Below are positions 24,701-30,662 of a stretch of DNA of 64,000 nt, one piece after another; position 1 is the first letter of the stretch, and each line of letters starts with the position of its first letter. This DNA is from Phoronis australis. Lineage: Eukaryota; Phoronida; Phoronidae. Below the pieces are notes generated by a model that made no database searches, had not been told where the DNA came from, and saw only the letters and a program-made list of their open reading frames with translations. Made by a program: the position numbers and the translations under genes. The DNA is taken from the NCBI GenBank assembly GCA_002633005.1, contig NMRA01000455.1, positions 174,652 to 238,651 of the forward strand, in the 5' to 3' direction.

Positions 24701-25699
24701 GATCATCAAAGTCCATTAACACATTATGTTACTGTAATAATGGAGTTTTGTTGCTTTTTAAAGTGGAAATAAATTTTTGGTTCATCCAAAAAAATAATTT
24801 GATTTAGGCCATTTACCACTATACAATTTCACTCCAACAATTTGCTCCTAATTCTGGTGAGAAGTGATTTTTGGTCTTGCAAAGAAGTGACAGTTTGTTA
24901 TTTTTCAAGACCATGCATGGCAAACGAAGATAGACAAGCCACAACAAGGCAGTCTGTAGAGCCTCAGTGCAAACAATAATGAACATTTTGTTCTTTCCAC
25001 ACCCAGAAAGCACATTTATTTTGATTAAGGAACAATTTGAGACCAACTTCAAAGCGCTAAGTAAATAAATTAAAAGTAAATTTTTGTGGCAGAACGTGAT
25101 TTCATAGCTGATGTAATAGACATGATACTATCTAGTGTAGTGTTCAGATCAGAACTTCATGGTGAAAGTGGTGCAACTTTCAAAAGAACATTCACTTACA
25201 ACTGGATTACATATAGTCCAGTGTTGTACTACTGAGGTACATTTACAGGGACAGCTGTAAACATGGGAGTAACAAAAGTCACAACATTAAGTTGACGTAC
25301 CTTGGTGTGAACAAAGGAACAAACATGCAGCCTAGGCAATATTGATCGGCTACTTGGTTTATGTATGATCAGCTATCTGAGGCACATTTTCAATTCAGGC
25401 TCTATTGAGAGTCTTTAAGGACCATGGCTGATGGCTCCATTGGGCCAACGATACAGCCAGTAGGTTGCACCAACTGCACTTTGCCTGTGCTCAGTTCGAC
25501 AGAAATCAGAGAACGTCAAGCCATGCGTAAGAGAGCCGAGGCATATCAGATTGCGCTACAAGTACGTTCTTTCACGTTAAGTTCCTTCAATATCTTGACT
25601 ACTTACGACACTTTCTGTTTCCAAGGGCCATTCCGTATACAGGGTTAAATCGTACAAAATGTTGTCCTTACTTTCGGCTACGTGTTCGACCGCCGCCAT
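511..25699 (-). CDS. NBAS: NBAS, NRZ vesicle-tethering complex subunit (5' half, 29 exons)
   Basis: NBAS family: peripheral ER protein that, with RINT1 and ZW10, tethers Golgi-derived COPI vesicles at the ER; also linked to nonsense-mediated decay. Exons were found by similarity to the family as I remember it and by GT/AG sites. Exon sizes from the ATG leftwards: 93, 64, 43, 81, 48, 178, 92, 57, 238, 63, 129, 64, 50, 144, 182, 70, 126, 152, 114, 184, 137, 72, 75, 130, 135, 174, 74, 63 and 226 nt. They sum to 3258 nt (1086 codons), with compatible phases throughout and no stop. Residues about 30-450 correspond to the N-terminal beta-propeller (Nbas_N/WD-like) region. An acidic stretch follows at about 460-480, then the conserved APPRKRP-type motif (here QPPRKRP, residues 503-509). 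The helical Sec39-like region begins at roughly residue 600-700. The C-terminal half lies off the left edge. About 20 residues expected between exons 27 and 28 were not located. Splice sites are inferred, not confirmed by transcripts. Confidence 0.95.
1134..1396. repeat. 53-bp minisatellite, five copies, abutting NBAS exon 28 donor
   Basis: Units start at 1134, 1187, 1240, 1293 and 1346, exactly 53 bp apart and almost identical. Read on the NBAS strand, each unit carries GTGAGGTAAACAGC (one carries TTGAGGTAAACAGC). The true donor is TTGAGGTAAGCAGC. Each unit also repeats AAAATCATTT, the last bases of the exon before TGAG. The array therefore looks like a slippage or duplication product of the exon-intron boundary. 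Confidence 0.95.
1397..1459 (-). CDS. NBAS: NBAS exon 28
   Basis: Residues 990-1011, LVTETSSRLHDQVDTLENHL, matching DKTEATTKLHDMVDQLEQIL. Acceptor ATCAG, donor TTGAG/GTAAGC. The donor lies directly against a five-copy 53-bp tandem array that repeats the donor-like sequence. Confidence 0.9.
3090..3163 (-). CDS. NBAS: NBAS exon 27
   Basis: Residues 966-990, ENQLMSVAMECIYLCQ, matching QDQLMAIALECIYTCER. The donor was placed at CAAAG/GTCAGA because that phase joins exon 28. GAG/GTTACT six bases on is an alternative. About 20 family residues that normally follow were not found. Confidence 0.8.
3777..3929. mobile_element. GATATCAAATCTAGAA-core repeat, copy 1
   Basis: Runs from CACGGATCCAGGATTTTT to CCCTAGATCCACCCATG. 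Inner core TCTAGATTTGATATCACT is the reverse complement of the core in the copies at 17115 and 43302. Lies in NBAS intron 26. Confidence 0.75.
3940..4150. mobile_element. GGTAAAATCTC MITE, copy 1
   Basis: Left end GGTAAAATCTCATCAATTTT, right end AAATTGGTGAGACTTTATCG, i.e. imperfect inverted termini. Inside: TTCACTTGTCGGCCACATTG and GAAGGTAGCTA-type motifs shared with the copy at 42065. In NBAS intron 26. Confidence 0.8.
4228..4401 (-). CDS. NBAS: NBAS exon 26
   Basis: Residues 908-965. NLHRWFVPFLNRTEDNGIGN and LIRQYLTSLAVDDLTLCFKV match YQWMVPFLHRCE...LLKEYLVTLAKGDL. Phase 0 both ends; donor TACG/GTGAGC. Confidence 0.95.
5211..5345 (-). CDS. NBAS: NBAS exon 25
   Basis: Residues 863-907. GLEVIYSDLVAMESMVYEGN and LTFAQFQEMSQLEKLQALMS match the vertebrate LCDNLVTLETLVYE...LTLKELQQM segment. 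Phase 0 both ends; donor TGCG/GTACGG. Confidence 0.95.
5748..5877 (-). CDS. NBAS: NBAS exon 24
   Basis: Residues 819-862. Contains WYARRACEIEEFAQQVDNAV and ELIKLGQERDVP, matching WYQTRAEEIEHYARQVDCALSLIRLG. Phase 0 out. Confidence 0.95.
6026..6100 (-). CDS. NBAS: NBAS exon 23
   Basis: Residues 794-819, with NPNPVDLGLFLYEDDPALEK, matching VEPNLQDESEFLYAAQPELLRF. 75 nt, phases 2 in and 2 out; donor TCAG/GTAACT. Confidence 0.92.
7058..7129 (-). CDS. NBAS: NBAS exon 22
   Basis: Residues 770-794, NSEVVAWPEDKWRAEDWVES, equivalent to MIIPWHEHKHRAKDWCEE. 72 nt, phases 2 in and 2 out; donor GTCA/GTAAGT. Confidence 0.9.
7684..7820 (-). CDS. NBAS: NBAS exon 21
   Basis: Residues 725-770. LFTYHGSDLLHNKLAILANF and PETMSPFDYRELLPEV are a strong family match. 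Of two GT choices, GAT/GTAAGT keeps the phase of the next exon and was chosen over GAG/GTGATG. Confidence 0.96.
8138..8321 (-). CDS. NBAS: NBAS exon 20
   Basis: Residues 663-724. LTLEQRELCKIRQKLLRYLD and RLSTYEAILGGPHAAEERFD match the start of the Sec39-like helical region in NBAS. Donor CAGA/GTAGGT, phase 0. Confidence 0.97.
8832..8945 (-). CDS. NBAS: NBAS exon 19
   Basis: Residues 625-663, a charged linker with DDSFNEEDSKEKFKERQQKL, equivalent to the acidic and lysine-rich segment before the Sec39-like region. Phases 2 in and 2 out; donor CAAAA/GTAATG. Confidence 0.88.
9443..9594 (-). CDS. NBAS: NBAS exon 18
   Basis: Residues 575-625. KIKKRSWVLHECLERVPENI and ELLNYGLRGTDLEAL are almost identical to vertebrate NBAS. 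This is the most conserved stretch in the window. Donor GGGCA/GTAAGT. Confidence 0.98.
9810..9862. repeat. 54-bp hairpin family, copy 1
   Basis: TTTGAGAACCAGTTTTCTTC...CAAACTGGTTCTCAAA, arms complementary over ~15 bp with a conserved loop ACTGAATAA(T/C)G(G/A)GCAT. The preceding GGTTGGATACAACGTGCC recurs inverted beside the copy at 55255. In NBAS intron 17. Confidence 0.88.
10773..10898 (-). CDS. NBAS: NBAS exon 17
   Basis: Residues 533-574. Contains EEYGEALALAKSYGLDSDKV and QKQWRKSQVSVASIQDYL, matching EEYEEALSLAHTYGLDTDLVYQRQWRKS. Phase 0 both ends; donor CTTG/GTATGT. Confidence 0.97.
11649..11718 (-). CDS. NBAS: NBAS exon 16
   Basis: Residues 509-532, LVKRTYRLVSLKSTTPEELY, nearly identical to NYRLVSLRSTTPEELYQRK. 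Its phase confirms the weak donor of exon 15. Acceptor TTTCAG, donor TAAG/GTACCG. Confidence 0.96.
12496..12677 (-). CDS. NBAS: NBAS exon 15 (acidic segment)
   Basis: Residues 449-509. Carries the acidic run DDDRAEESDDDDDL and YYATDMERFQPPRKRP, matching the family's acidic loop and VTEMERFAPPRKRP motif. The donor is a modest CCCAA/GTATTA. Without splicing, an in-frame TAA follows two codons later, so this site is needed to continue the protein. Confidence 0.93.
12864..13595 (+). pseudogene. Partial LINE ORF2 C-terminal reading frame
   Basis: A 243-codon open frame inside the truncated LINE, intact to its natural TGA. The region after the reverse transcriptase thumb is visible, including an RSDLRSSTPYAIP segment and the terminal CCHC knuckle typical of many LINE ORF2 proteins. 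The Met at 12864 is not the native start: codons before 12912 derive from the insertion site. No endonuclease or polymerase domain is present, so no function is expected. Confidence 0.85.
12912..13828 (+). mobile_element. 5'-truncated LINE (non-LTR retrotransposon) 3' end
   Basis: Bounded by a 10-bp direct repeat, CACTTTTCTG, at 12902-12911 and 13829-13838: the target-site duplication. The element ends with AATAAA at 13801 and an A8 tail. It holds the C-terminus of a LINE ORF2-type protein (open to 13595): WPKLSTRRNLHMTTFTFKV, then NNWNSLPVSVK, then a C-x-C-x8-H-x4-C knuckle in CKCGDHQSYPHIFFKC. The reverse transcriptase catalytic domain is missing, so it is a dead 5'-truncated copy. It sits in NBAS intron 14, antisense to the gene. 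The ORF's first 15 or so residues (from 12864) are host sequence read through. Clade is unassigned. Confidence 0.9.
14054..14197 (-). CDS. NBAS: NBAS exon 14
   Basis: Residues 401-448. Contains ALIIARCHGAVSVSSADTLR and LLGSSPEWFEPLPQI, matching TLARCSGALTVSSVKTLKNLLG...WFEPSPQV. Phase 0 both ends. Confidence 0.96.
15229..15278 (-). CDS. NBAS: NBAS exon 13
   Basis: Residues 384-400, EYCVLPTVSDISWWSSE, matching the FYPLIDVNWWADS segment. A 50-nt exon, phase 1 in and 0 out. Confidence 0.9.
15628..15691 (-). CDS. NBAS: NBAS exon 12
   Basis: Residues 363-384, PGVESNNPVISEDPKKRKHV, equivalent to PGYDDLNPD...EKRKKIK in vertebrates. Acceptor ATCAG, donor AAAG/GTAAGG, phase 1 out. Confidence 0.88.
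16500..16825. repeat. ~400-bp dispersed repeat family, diverged copy in NBAS intron 11
   Basis: CCCTATTTTTGATAGTCCCT, AAAACAATTCCTAAAAG, GGAGAACAATGCATTTAGC and AAGGGTCCTACATCACC match the order of the other copies. A small fragment with GATAGTCCCTCACGCA also lies at about 11229. Confidence 0.65.
16881..17009 (-). CDS. NBAS: NBAS exon 11
   Basis: Residues 320-362. Reads DGVYKMSLSPDGQTLAAVHF then SGRLSLWQVPSL, nearly the family sequence DGIFKMSLSPDGMLLAAIHF...LSIW. A classic WD-type blade. Phase 0 both ends. Confidence 0.97.
17115..17251. mobile_element. GATATCAAATCTAGAA-core repeat, copy 2
   Basis: GGCGAATCCAGGA at the left, TCCTGGATCCGTCC at the right, core AGTGATATCAAATCTAGAA inside. In NBAS intron 10. 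Termini resemble the CAG...CTG family but the interior differs. Confidence 0.75.
17578..17640 (-). CDS. NBAS: NBAS exon 10
   Basis: Residues 299-319, AEKKQSFFRRFRILNWRNQLE, a basic linker equivalent to the variable loop after SGSPYYK in the family. Phase 0 both ends; acceptor TTCCAG, donor GGAG/GTAAGC. Confidence 0.85.
17740..17814. repeat. GA-rich low-complexity tract ending in N
   Basis: GAGGGAGAGAG-type purine run in NBAS intron 9; the N at 17814 closes it. Not coding. Confidence 0.9.
18550..18787 (-). CDS. NBAS: NBAS exon 9
   Basis: Residues 219-298, the largest exon seen (238 nt). Contains HQFFLGTHYPKGVSCVVY and GITAWRCLSGSPYYKLV. The WRxLSGSPYYK segment is a strong NBAS signature in the propeller. 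Ends phase 0 at CTGCAG before GTATGC. Confidence 0.97.
19329..19385 (-). CDS. NBAS: NBAS exon 8
   Basis: Residues 200-219, WHFELLVVNFQGFLRKYLI, aligning with WSAELLVINYRGELRSYLV. Acceptor TTACAG, donor TAAG/GTAGAC. 57 nt. Confidence 0.93.
19737..19828 (-). CDS. NBAS: NBAS exon 7
   Basis: Residues 170-200, including VSDLSSAVAGLIFTDHK, which matches IGDLSYAIAGLIFLEYK of vertebrate NBAS. Acceptor TTGTAG, donor ACTG/GTAAAG. Confidence 0.92.
20020..20440. repeat. ~400-bp dispersed repeat family, copy in NBAS intron 6
   Basis: Shares with 26685-27015 and 55435-55765 an ordered set of motifs: AATCTGACACTAATCAGGTC, TCCTATTTTTGATAG, AACAATTTCC, AACAGTGAATAAAGC, CACGTGAATCCGATCAG and AGGGTCCTAC. A (TTATTG)n microsatellite has grown inside it. 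Related, more diverged sequence lies at about 16500-16825. Confidence 0.75.
20249..20310. repeat. (TTATTG)n microsatellite
   Basis: About nine tandem TTATTG units after a short TTA run, nested inside a dispersed repeat in NBAS intron 6. Confidence 0.95.
20743..20920 (-). CDS. NBAS: NBAS exon 6
   Basis: Residues 110-169. Carries KDPYPQWRKLKWSPDSLMIA and GNVQVYDIMG, the family's KDPxPQWRRVAWSYD...VRVFDLMG propeller blade. Donor TAGT/GTAAGT, phase 0. Confidence 0.96.
21344..21417 (+). repeat. tRNA-derived SINE head
   Basis: A-box-like TGGCTCAGGGGCTAGAGC and B-box GGTTCGAGTCC at tRNA spacing, with a T-arm-like CCTGGGTTCGAGTCCCCG. The acceptor stem pairs poorly and there is no clean anticodon arm, so not a functional tRNA. 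Lies in NBAS intron 5, antisense. Confidence 0.6.
22023..22070 (-). CDS. NBAS: NBAS exon 5
   Basis: Residues 94-110, SNGECVAVLQDNCIEIR, closely matching SNGKLLAAVQDQCVEIR in vertebrate NBAS. It forms a beta-propeller strand pair. 48 nt, phases 2 in and 2 out. Confidence 0.93.
22610..22690 (-). CDS. NBAS: NBAS exon 4
   Basis: Residues 67-94. Contains GLVKLINVQLPWQLEVC, aligning with the family's DGLVRLVNKQINWHLVLA segment. Acceptor AACAG, donor GCAG/GTGAGG. Confidence 0.9.
23244..23286 (-). CDS. NBAS: NBAS exon 3
   Basis: Residues 53-67, reading SIWTFLRSLGISA, comparable to the aromatic and leucine-rich segment before the propeller in vertebrate NBAS. A 43-nt exon between CTAG and CCAG/GTATGT, found by phase continuity. 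Confidence 0.8.
23468..23848. mobile_element. CCATCCACACAC-type MITE, ~380 bp, in NBAS intron 3
   Basis: Left end AAATGCTGTCCACACACAG; right end, inverted, AAATCCCATCCGCACACAG. The interior repeats a GGGCAACTTGTTCTAGGGCA motif that is also in the copy at 60099. Non-coding. Confidence 0.8.
24010..24556. repeat. ~56-bp minisatellite, nine copies, abutting NBAS exon 2 donor
   Basis: About nine units, mostly 56 bp. Two carry an extra TAGTATTA-type insert. The unit motif is GCTAAAGATGACAACT (first at 24046, last at 24503, with the exon's own copy at 24561). On the NBAS strand each reads AGTTGTCATCTTTAGCT followed by GTAAGTTT, so each unit reproduces the last ~17 nt of exon 2 plus a consensus 5' splice site. 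Units differ mainly by A/G before GTAAG and by GTGTT/GTGGT. Confidence 0.95.
24557..24620 (-). CDS. NBAS: NBAS exon 2
   Basis: Residues 32-53, starting LKISKDKQQV. Acceptor TTTCAG; donor CAAC/GTAAGT. Poorly conserved linker, but the phase (0 in, 1 out) fits both neighbours. Its 3' end and donor have been copied many times in the adjoining minisatellite. Confidence 0.75.
25607..25699 (-). CDS. NBAS: NBAS coding exon 1 (start codon)
   Basis: Encodes residues 1-31. It begins MAAVEHVAES and contains ILYDLTLYTEWPLETE, matching the ILYDLLVNTEWPPETE-type N-terminus of vertebrate NBAS. The ATG is followed by GCGGCG and the exon ends phase 0 at GTC before GTAAGT. This exon fixes the start of the gene. 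Confidence 0.9.
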
Positions 25700-25703
25700 C
25701 GCT

Positions 25704-25723
25704 GAGTGCCCCCTCTGGTGGTA
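25704..25723 (-). promoter_or_regulatory. CTCF-like sequence just upstream of the NBAS ATG
   Basis: On the NBAS strand this reads CCACCAGAGGGGGCACTC, resembling the CTCF core CCASYAGRKGGCRS with one extra G. It lies about 5-24 nt before the start codon, so in the 5' UTR or core promoter. No TATA box is evident. Functional status is inferred only. Confidence 0.3.
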
Positions 25724-26684
25724 GCTTCATACATTGAAAGGCCCAGACATGCTGAACGTGAACTTTTTCTCAAGATCGCGTATGCGTGAACATGGAATAC
25801 ACAAATAATTCCCGTTCACGTTGATAAAAATTTGCACTGCACTAACTCAATTACATGTTTATAAAATAGCTCAAATTTTTACCGACAATATCTCCGGGTT
25901 CTGCCCGGCGTCATTGGCGTCTAGGACGAACGGCACAAGCATTTCGGTCTTTCCAGCCTGCTACACATCAGATTAGCGGTGGCTTTTTTACTTTTTGTTG
26001 AAAAGACATTCGTGAATGATGATATGTTTGGAGTGGAAATTACTTTCTGTCATGGAGTGGCCCAGCTTTGAGACATATCGTTTGTTATAGTAGTCGTTTT
26101 GAACTACTAAAACGAAAACACTCCCTCGCGAATGTTGATAACAACTTTCAGTGGATCGCATTGTTACAGAAATTTTCCAGAAACTCAAGCAAATTCATGC
26201 TCAAAATTCGTACGCAAACCAAAAAAGATCTAGAAAACTTGGTATGCACACTGGGCTTTAGAGCAAATCGATTCAGATTTTGAAAACATTGCATTTGGCT
26301 CTCGGGGCCCCTCTCAGGCTCGGCTGGCGGCCAATCAGGGGTGAGGCAGGGATAACAGAATCGTCTGTCACCCTCTTTCCCGATATTTATTGAATTTCGT
26401 TATTTTTCACTTGACATAAACTGGAACCAGACGGAGATGTATCCTGGTGAAGACATGAACTGGTGCTCATTTCTTGTTTTGAAATTACACATCATTGAGC
26501 CGGAGCCGGCAGCACGGCCGCCATTTAGTTGTTTTTGTTTTTAGGTACAACCTTCACTTAAAAATATGTACGACCTTATCGACAAGGGTACTTAGCCAAA
26601 TGCTTACGAAAACTATATATTTATTTTTTTTTCTGAAAGTAGAAAATTTGCAGTGTTTGATTTTTTTCGGACTTAATCTTGCTT

Positions 26685-27015
26685 GTACCTCCAATTTGGC
26701 ATTAAATGGTCACGTGGCCATGTTTTAAGTAAAACTTGGCGAAAAAGAATGATACATTCTTAACAAATAGGGTGAATGTTGCACTTTAACATTCCCTTTA
26801 CGTTTTATTAATGCTGCTTTAAAAGTTCTCATGAAAATCACGAAAATCCTATTTTTAATAACCCTCATGAAAAAGCCTCCGAGACAGTTCAAAAACAATT
26901 TTTACAGTGTTTTTTAAACACTGCCCAAAGCATAGATCAGAAAGGTTCATGTGAATCCGATTAGATATTTCTGAGATAAGATGTTCCCGCCATATAGTTT
27001 GGTGCTAAGGTCCTA
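26685..27015. repeat. ~400-bp dispersed repeat family, intergenic copy
   Basis: GTCACGTGGCCATGTTTTAA, TCCTATTTTTAATAACCCTC, ACACTGCCCAAAGCATAG and CATGTGAATCCGATTAG correspond in order to the copy at 20020. No coding capacity. Confidence 0.7.
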
Positions 27016-27035
27016 CTAGGCAGACCACTGATGTC

Positions 27036-27106
27036 ATGGGCGCGGCGCAGTAGGGGTCTGGGGGCCTTAGCCCGGCCCCACTTATTTCAGTGCTGCCCCG
27101 TCCATG
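27036..27106. repeat. ~70-bp foldback element, copy 1
   Basis: CATGGGCGCGGCGCAG at one end and CTGCCCCGTCCATG at the other, with AGGGGTCTGGGGGCCTTAGC and CACTTATTTCAGTGCTGC inside. Matches the copy at 44092. Confidence 0.75.
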
Positions 27107-27765
27107 TGTCTCTACTAAGCAGTAGACTACTCAGAAGTAGAGGCAGTGACACTGTCTAGAGTCCTACATGCATCAGGTGCACATTTCAGTACAAACCAGG
27201 CGCCAAAACACTGATGAGAACATGCTGCTGAGACTCCTAGGCCCTATATAGGCATACTGTTTTGCCTATTTATTTTTCCAAATGCCGAATATAGCCCAAA
27301 TCCTTGTATTTACGGTTTCTCATCGAAATTATTAATATTGAGTTAGGACAGGGGAGTGACACACCAACGCACGTGCTAAAAACTCCGCGGACGCTACCTT
27401 TTTTGAAGCCCCCGTGGCACAAACGGAATAATCTCCGATGATTCATTTACGAAGAAAGTTTATTTACAAATTCTTAATTTAACGTGTAGAAAGTAACTTG
27501 ACAACAAGTCACAACCGAGTTAGTCTAGGCCCTACCTCATTGGGTTGGGTCATGGGTCCCGGCCAGCGGCCCTATACGCGGTTGAGCGCAGTTAGCCGGC
27601 GGCCATGCCGCCGCGACAGCCGCCTAACTGGGACCTGAAAATCATGAACACGCAACCCGAGGCCGAACGAGGTCTGAAAATTAACCAATATGAAAATCAT
27701 TGTTTCTGTAAAAAGTTTGTTACTAGTTTACATTTTCGAAAAGCGAATCTCAAGTCTAGTCCATA

Positions 27766-28011
27766 CGCGCACCCTGCCGCGAGGGGGGGGGGGGACTCGA
27801 ACGACCTCTCGTCTGGCGAGTGGGCAAAGCTGCCTCAGAGAAACGAAGAGTCCCGGCCGAGAAAACGAGACAAAAGTCCATTAAAAAAGCGTGAATGCAC
27901 AATTCATAGCTTTGAACGTGGTACCCCTTCTAGTTTTAGTCCCCGTTTTCGTTAGTAAATGGTCTACGAGCCAAAAATCCGAACTCCCCTTAGGCTGCCC
28001 GGGTGCGCGCG
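27766..28011. mobile_element. GCGCACCC MITE, copy 1
   Basis: CGCGCACCC at the left and GGGTGCGCGCG at the right. Interior GAGAAACGAAGAGTCC, GAAAACGAGACAAA and GCACAATTCATA are shared with the copy at 44788. It accounts for part of the misleading open frames at 27605-27955. Confidence 0.78.
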
Positions 28012-28667
28012 CATGCAGTCGATTTTGCGGATGCTACACTACTCGTGCCCGGCGTTTACTCATGTCTGTAACATACGGACTTTCCGCTGGTTGCTTGAAA
28101 CACTACCAAACAGAAGTGATCTCTCTGCACTGGATAATGTTTACGGCCGTCAGCGGGGGTGCTGCATGGGGATGACTGCTATCCAATGATTGCCCGGTTG
28201 AAGGAATGAAACAGTCCCCGGCTATCCGGCTATAGCAAGTTCTCGGCCTACTAAATTCTGCGTATTTCAGTTCTCAGTGTTCCTTACTCAAAAATGTTGC
28301 AATTTTCCATAATTTTATGAGGTTCTCTTTGGCTAATGACATTTTCTAATAAGATAACAAAAAACTAAGCCCAGTAGTCCTGAGGGGTGCTGCAGATAGG
28401 CCTACTTAGCAAAGATACTATATCCCAAGATAGGTAACTATACTGAAATCTTTACCTCAGTAGTAGGAGTCACTTGAGATAACAACGTACACTCTCAATT
28501 TGTATATAAACCAGAAATTGACTTAGTAAAAAGACTCAAACAGAAGAAGAAAAGAAAAGCAGTTCACAGGCCCACAAAGACACAGTATATTTAGAGAACT
28601 CAGTTGGGCCCCTTTTTAGCACCAATTGGCATGCAACCCGGCCACTGGTCTCGGTTGTGTTTACATA

Positions 28668-28675
28668 TGACGTCA
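28668..28675. promoter_or_regulatory. CRE palindrome upstream of first glutaredoxin
   Basis: Perfect TGACGTCA, the ATF/CREB palindrome, about 160 bp before the glutaredoxin ATG. Position suits a promoter element. Occupancy is inferred only. Confidence 0.45.
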
Positions 28676-28833
28676 CACATTATCCGTAAAAATGTCACTG
28701 GAGGGCGCTGGTTCGAGATTTACACAGCTAAGTCAACACGCAACAGTCAACACTCAGTCATACCGTGGTTGCTTCGCCGTTGTGAAGACGAAGTTTACGT
28801 CCGTCTACCACGTCTAACTTCCTGCTATTAAAC

Positions 28834-28887
28834 ATGTCTCGGGAAAAAGCTAAGACGTTTGTAGACGCAAAAATTGGAAGTCACAAG
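28834..28887 (+). CDS. Glutaredoxin 1 exon 1
   Basis: 18 codons, MSREKAKTFVDAKIGSHK, ending AAG/GTACCG. ATG context is AACATGT. Its paralogue has MSDVKTFVDAKIGKYK at the same place, which confirms the start and splice. Confidence 0.92.
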
Positions 28888-30662
28888 GTACCGCTTTTCG
28901 TGACAAATTCACATGGCTGGATTGTTTTCTATACAACAAGATTTACCGGGTACGACCTGACCTCGCTAGTGTCAGTGAGTCAGTGAGTGATTTGAACTCA
29001 ATGTCAGCTGGTTCCAATGTCAAATAGACATAATTGTTTCTATTAGGTATGTAGTTTGCACTGGTGAACGTTCACGTGGAATGTCTTTATTTTCAGTGAA
29101 CAGTTTCTCGTAAGCCTTTTCTATTGCAAGACCTTTCACTTTCAGGTTGTGGTTTTTTCCAAAGTGACTTGTCCTTACTGCAAGATGGCCAAGGCCGCGC
29201 TCAAAGATTGCAAGGCTAAATATGAAGTTGTGGAGATTGACAGATTGCCAGACTGTAGCGCCATCCAAGAATATCTGGGCAAGATTACTGGAGCGCGCAC
29301 TGTAAGCTAGTTGAAACTCCCTGCCAGTGGGGGCTCAGTGTTACATCTGTGTGAGACAACTCCTACGCTAACATTTGGAATTTTGTTACTCCATGCAGCC
29401 TAAGTGACCATAAGCCAACATTACGGCGTTTTCCTGTTGCTCCCAACTTGTTCGAATATTCTATAGCTCAACAACAAGTTGGGAAGTTTACTCCTGTAGC
29501 CAATATCTTACACGACTGATTAACTCTCATTCTGGCATTTAGGGTTGGAGGGCCAGCTCTCTTTTGTTCGATAATTGCTCTAATCTCCAATAGATGGGAT
29601 CTTCCCTGACTAGTCGTGCTGTTGAAAATAAAAGTTAAGTTATAACATATTTGAACATAAAAACCAATAGCATTTCTGAAATCTTCGTCAAATGATGATC
29701 ATGTTTCAGTGAATCGCCAAAATCGCCCAGCTGCAACTGAAGTTATGACAATCTATTCTTTCCGAATACACCAATTCACTTTGAGTTTGACTGTGTTCAC
29801 AAGTGGTTTGTAATAAGCCTGGTAGATAATTGGCCTTCTTGTTGTCACAACAGACAAAAGAGTGTGCTTGGCAGTTAACAAAGAAGCTAGATGTTATCAC
29901 ACGCTCAGAACCCCCTACATCTGGTAAAGTCACTGAATGGGAAAACGCTGTCATGAAACTGTGACTAACCAGCATCCTAATCGATTCCCAACTTAATGCT
30001 CGTGGCCTAGCCGCGATGCTTAAAAAAACTTATTCACTAATTATTTTCTCGTATAATGCATCGATTTTAAAAATTCAGTCATCATAGTCAGCATATCATA
30101 CACTTTTCAATGTTAAAAGTTGTGTTGTGTAGTAACTAAGTTACGTTAAAATGATTTTGTTGCATTGCTGTAATTTGCCTGGAAGAATGCTCAACTATGG
30201 GACAAGTGCCCTATTTGACTAATGCGCAGCATTGTGGGTAAATATGACCTTTGAATCAGAGAGGGTGTTTGGACAATTTGGGATGTGGCTGCTGTAAAGT
30301 TTTTTCAAAGTCGGCTAAATCTGATTCCAAAATTTGACATTTAGATTCCATTTTTCAAAAGTTCAGTGTATTAATTGCTGCAGTATTCAGAATCTCACTA
30401 TAGATTGTTACGTTATGTTGTATTGGTTGACTACATTTATGCACTGCAAACTATTTTTTGTTGTTGAAATTCATGAAAATACAAAATTTTCTTTAGATCT
30501 TCGCCACATTGCAATGAAGACGCTTTGCCATAGTCTGTGACTGAAACCAGGATTTTGTGCTTTCAGGTTCCCAGGGTGTTCATAGATGGGAAATGTATTG
30601 GAGGTGGCAGTGAGACCAAACAACTCAAGGATTCTGGGAAACTTCAGCTGATGGTGGCGTAA
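28834..30662 (+). CDS. Glutaredoxin, CPYC type (three exons, 101 aa)
   Basis: Thiol-disulfide oxidoreductase of the classical dithiol glutaredoxin family, which reduces protein disulfides and glutathione mixed disulfides using glutathione. Exons 28834-28887, 29146-29301 and 30567-30662 join in phase 0 to give 101 residues plus TAA. The N-terminus is MSREKAKTFVDAKIGSHK. The active site is CPYC in VVVFSKVTCPYCKMAK. The cis-proline TVPRVF straddles the second splice, and the glutathione-binding turn is CIGGGSET. Length is normal for cytosolic Grx. No targeting peptide is seen, so it is probably cytosolic. A close paralogue lies 6.4 kb downstream with the same intron positions. Confidence 0.95.
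29146..29301 (+). CDS. Glutaredoxin 1 exon 2 (active site)
   Basis: 52 codons from TTCAG/GTTGTG to GCACT/GTAAGC. Contains the CPYC redox motif followed by KMAKAALKDCKAKYEVVEID. An additional cysteine pair occurs at DC and PDC. Phase 0 both ends. Confidence 0.96.
30567..30662 (+). CDS. Glutaredoxin 1 exon 3
   Basis: 31 codons plus TAA after TTTCAG. VPRVFIDGKCIGGGSETKQL carries the cis-Pro and the GG glutathione-binding segment. The tail ends LKDSGKLQLMVA. Confidence 0.96.
   Translation, partial: VPRVFIDGKCIGGGSETKQLKDSGKLQLMVA

Larger units (their letters stand above)
25700..28833. other. Intergenic region between NBAS and first glutaredoxin
   Basis: Divergent spacer, since NBAS is transcribed left and the glutaredoxin right. 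It holds the NBAS 5' flank, a copy of the ~400-bp dispersed family (26685-27015), a foldback element (27036-27106), a GCGCACCC MITE (27766-28011) and a full CRE near 28668. The open frame at 27605-27955 is explained largely by the MITE. No further gene is supported. Confidence 0.6.

Noticed and set aside
25304-25420. Candidate NBAS 5' exon ending CCAAG/GTACGTC on the minus strand
   Set aside because: No frame resembles NBAS, and exon 1 at 25607-25699 joins exon 2 in phase without it.
25424-25648. Plus-strand ORF starting in ACCATGG context, possible first exon of another gene
   Set aside because: Lies within intron 1 of NBAS on the opposite strand, its peptide is not recognised and no partner exon was found. 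Kept only as a finding.
27605-27955. 116-codon arginine-rich ORF in MPPRQPP context
   Set aside because: Half of it is the GCGCACCC MITE, whose other copy yields a different basic ORF; no domain recognised.
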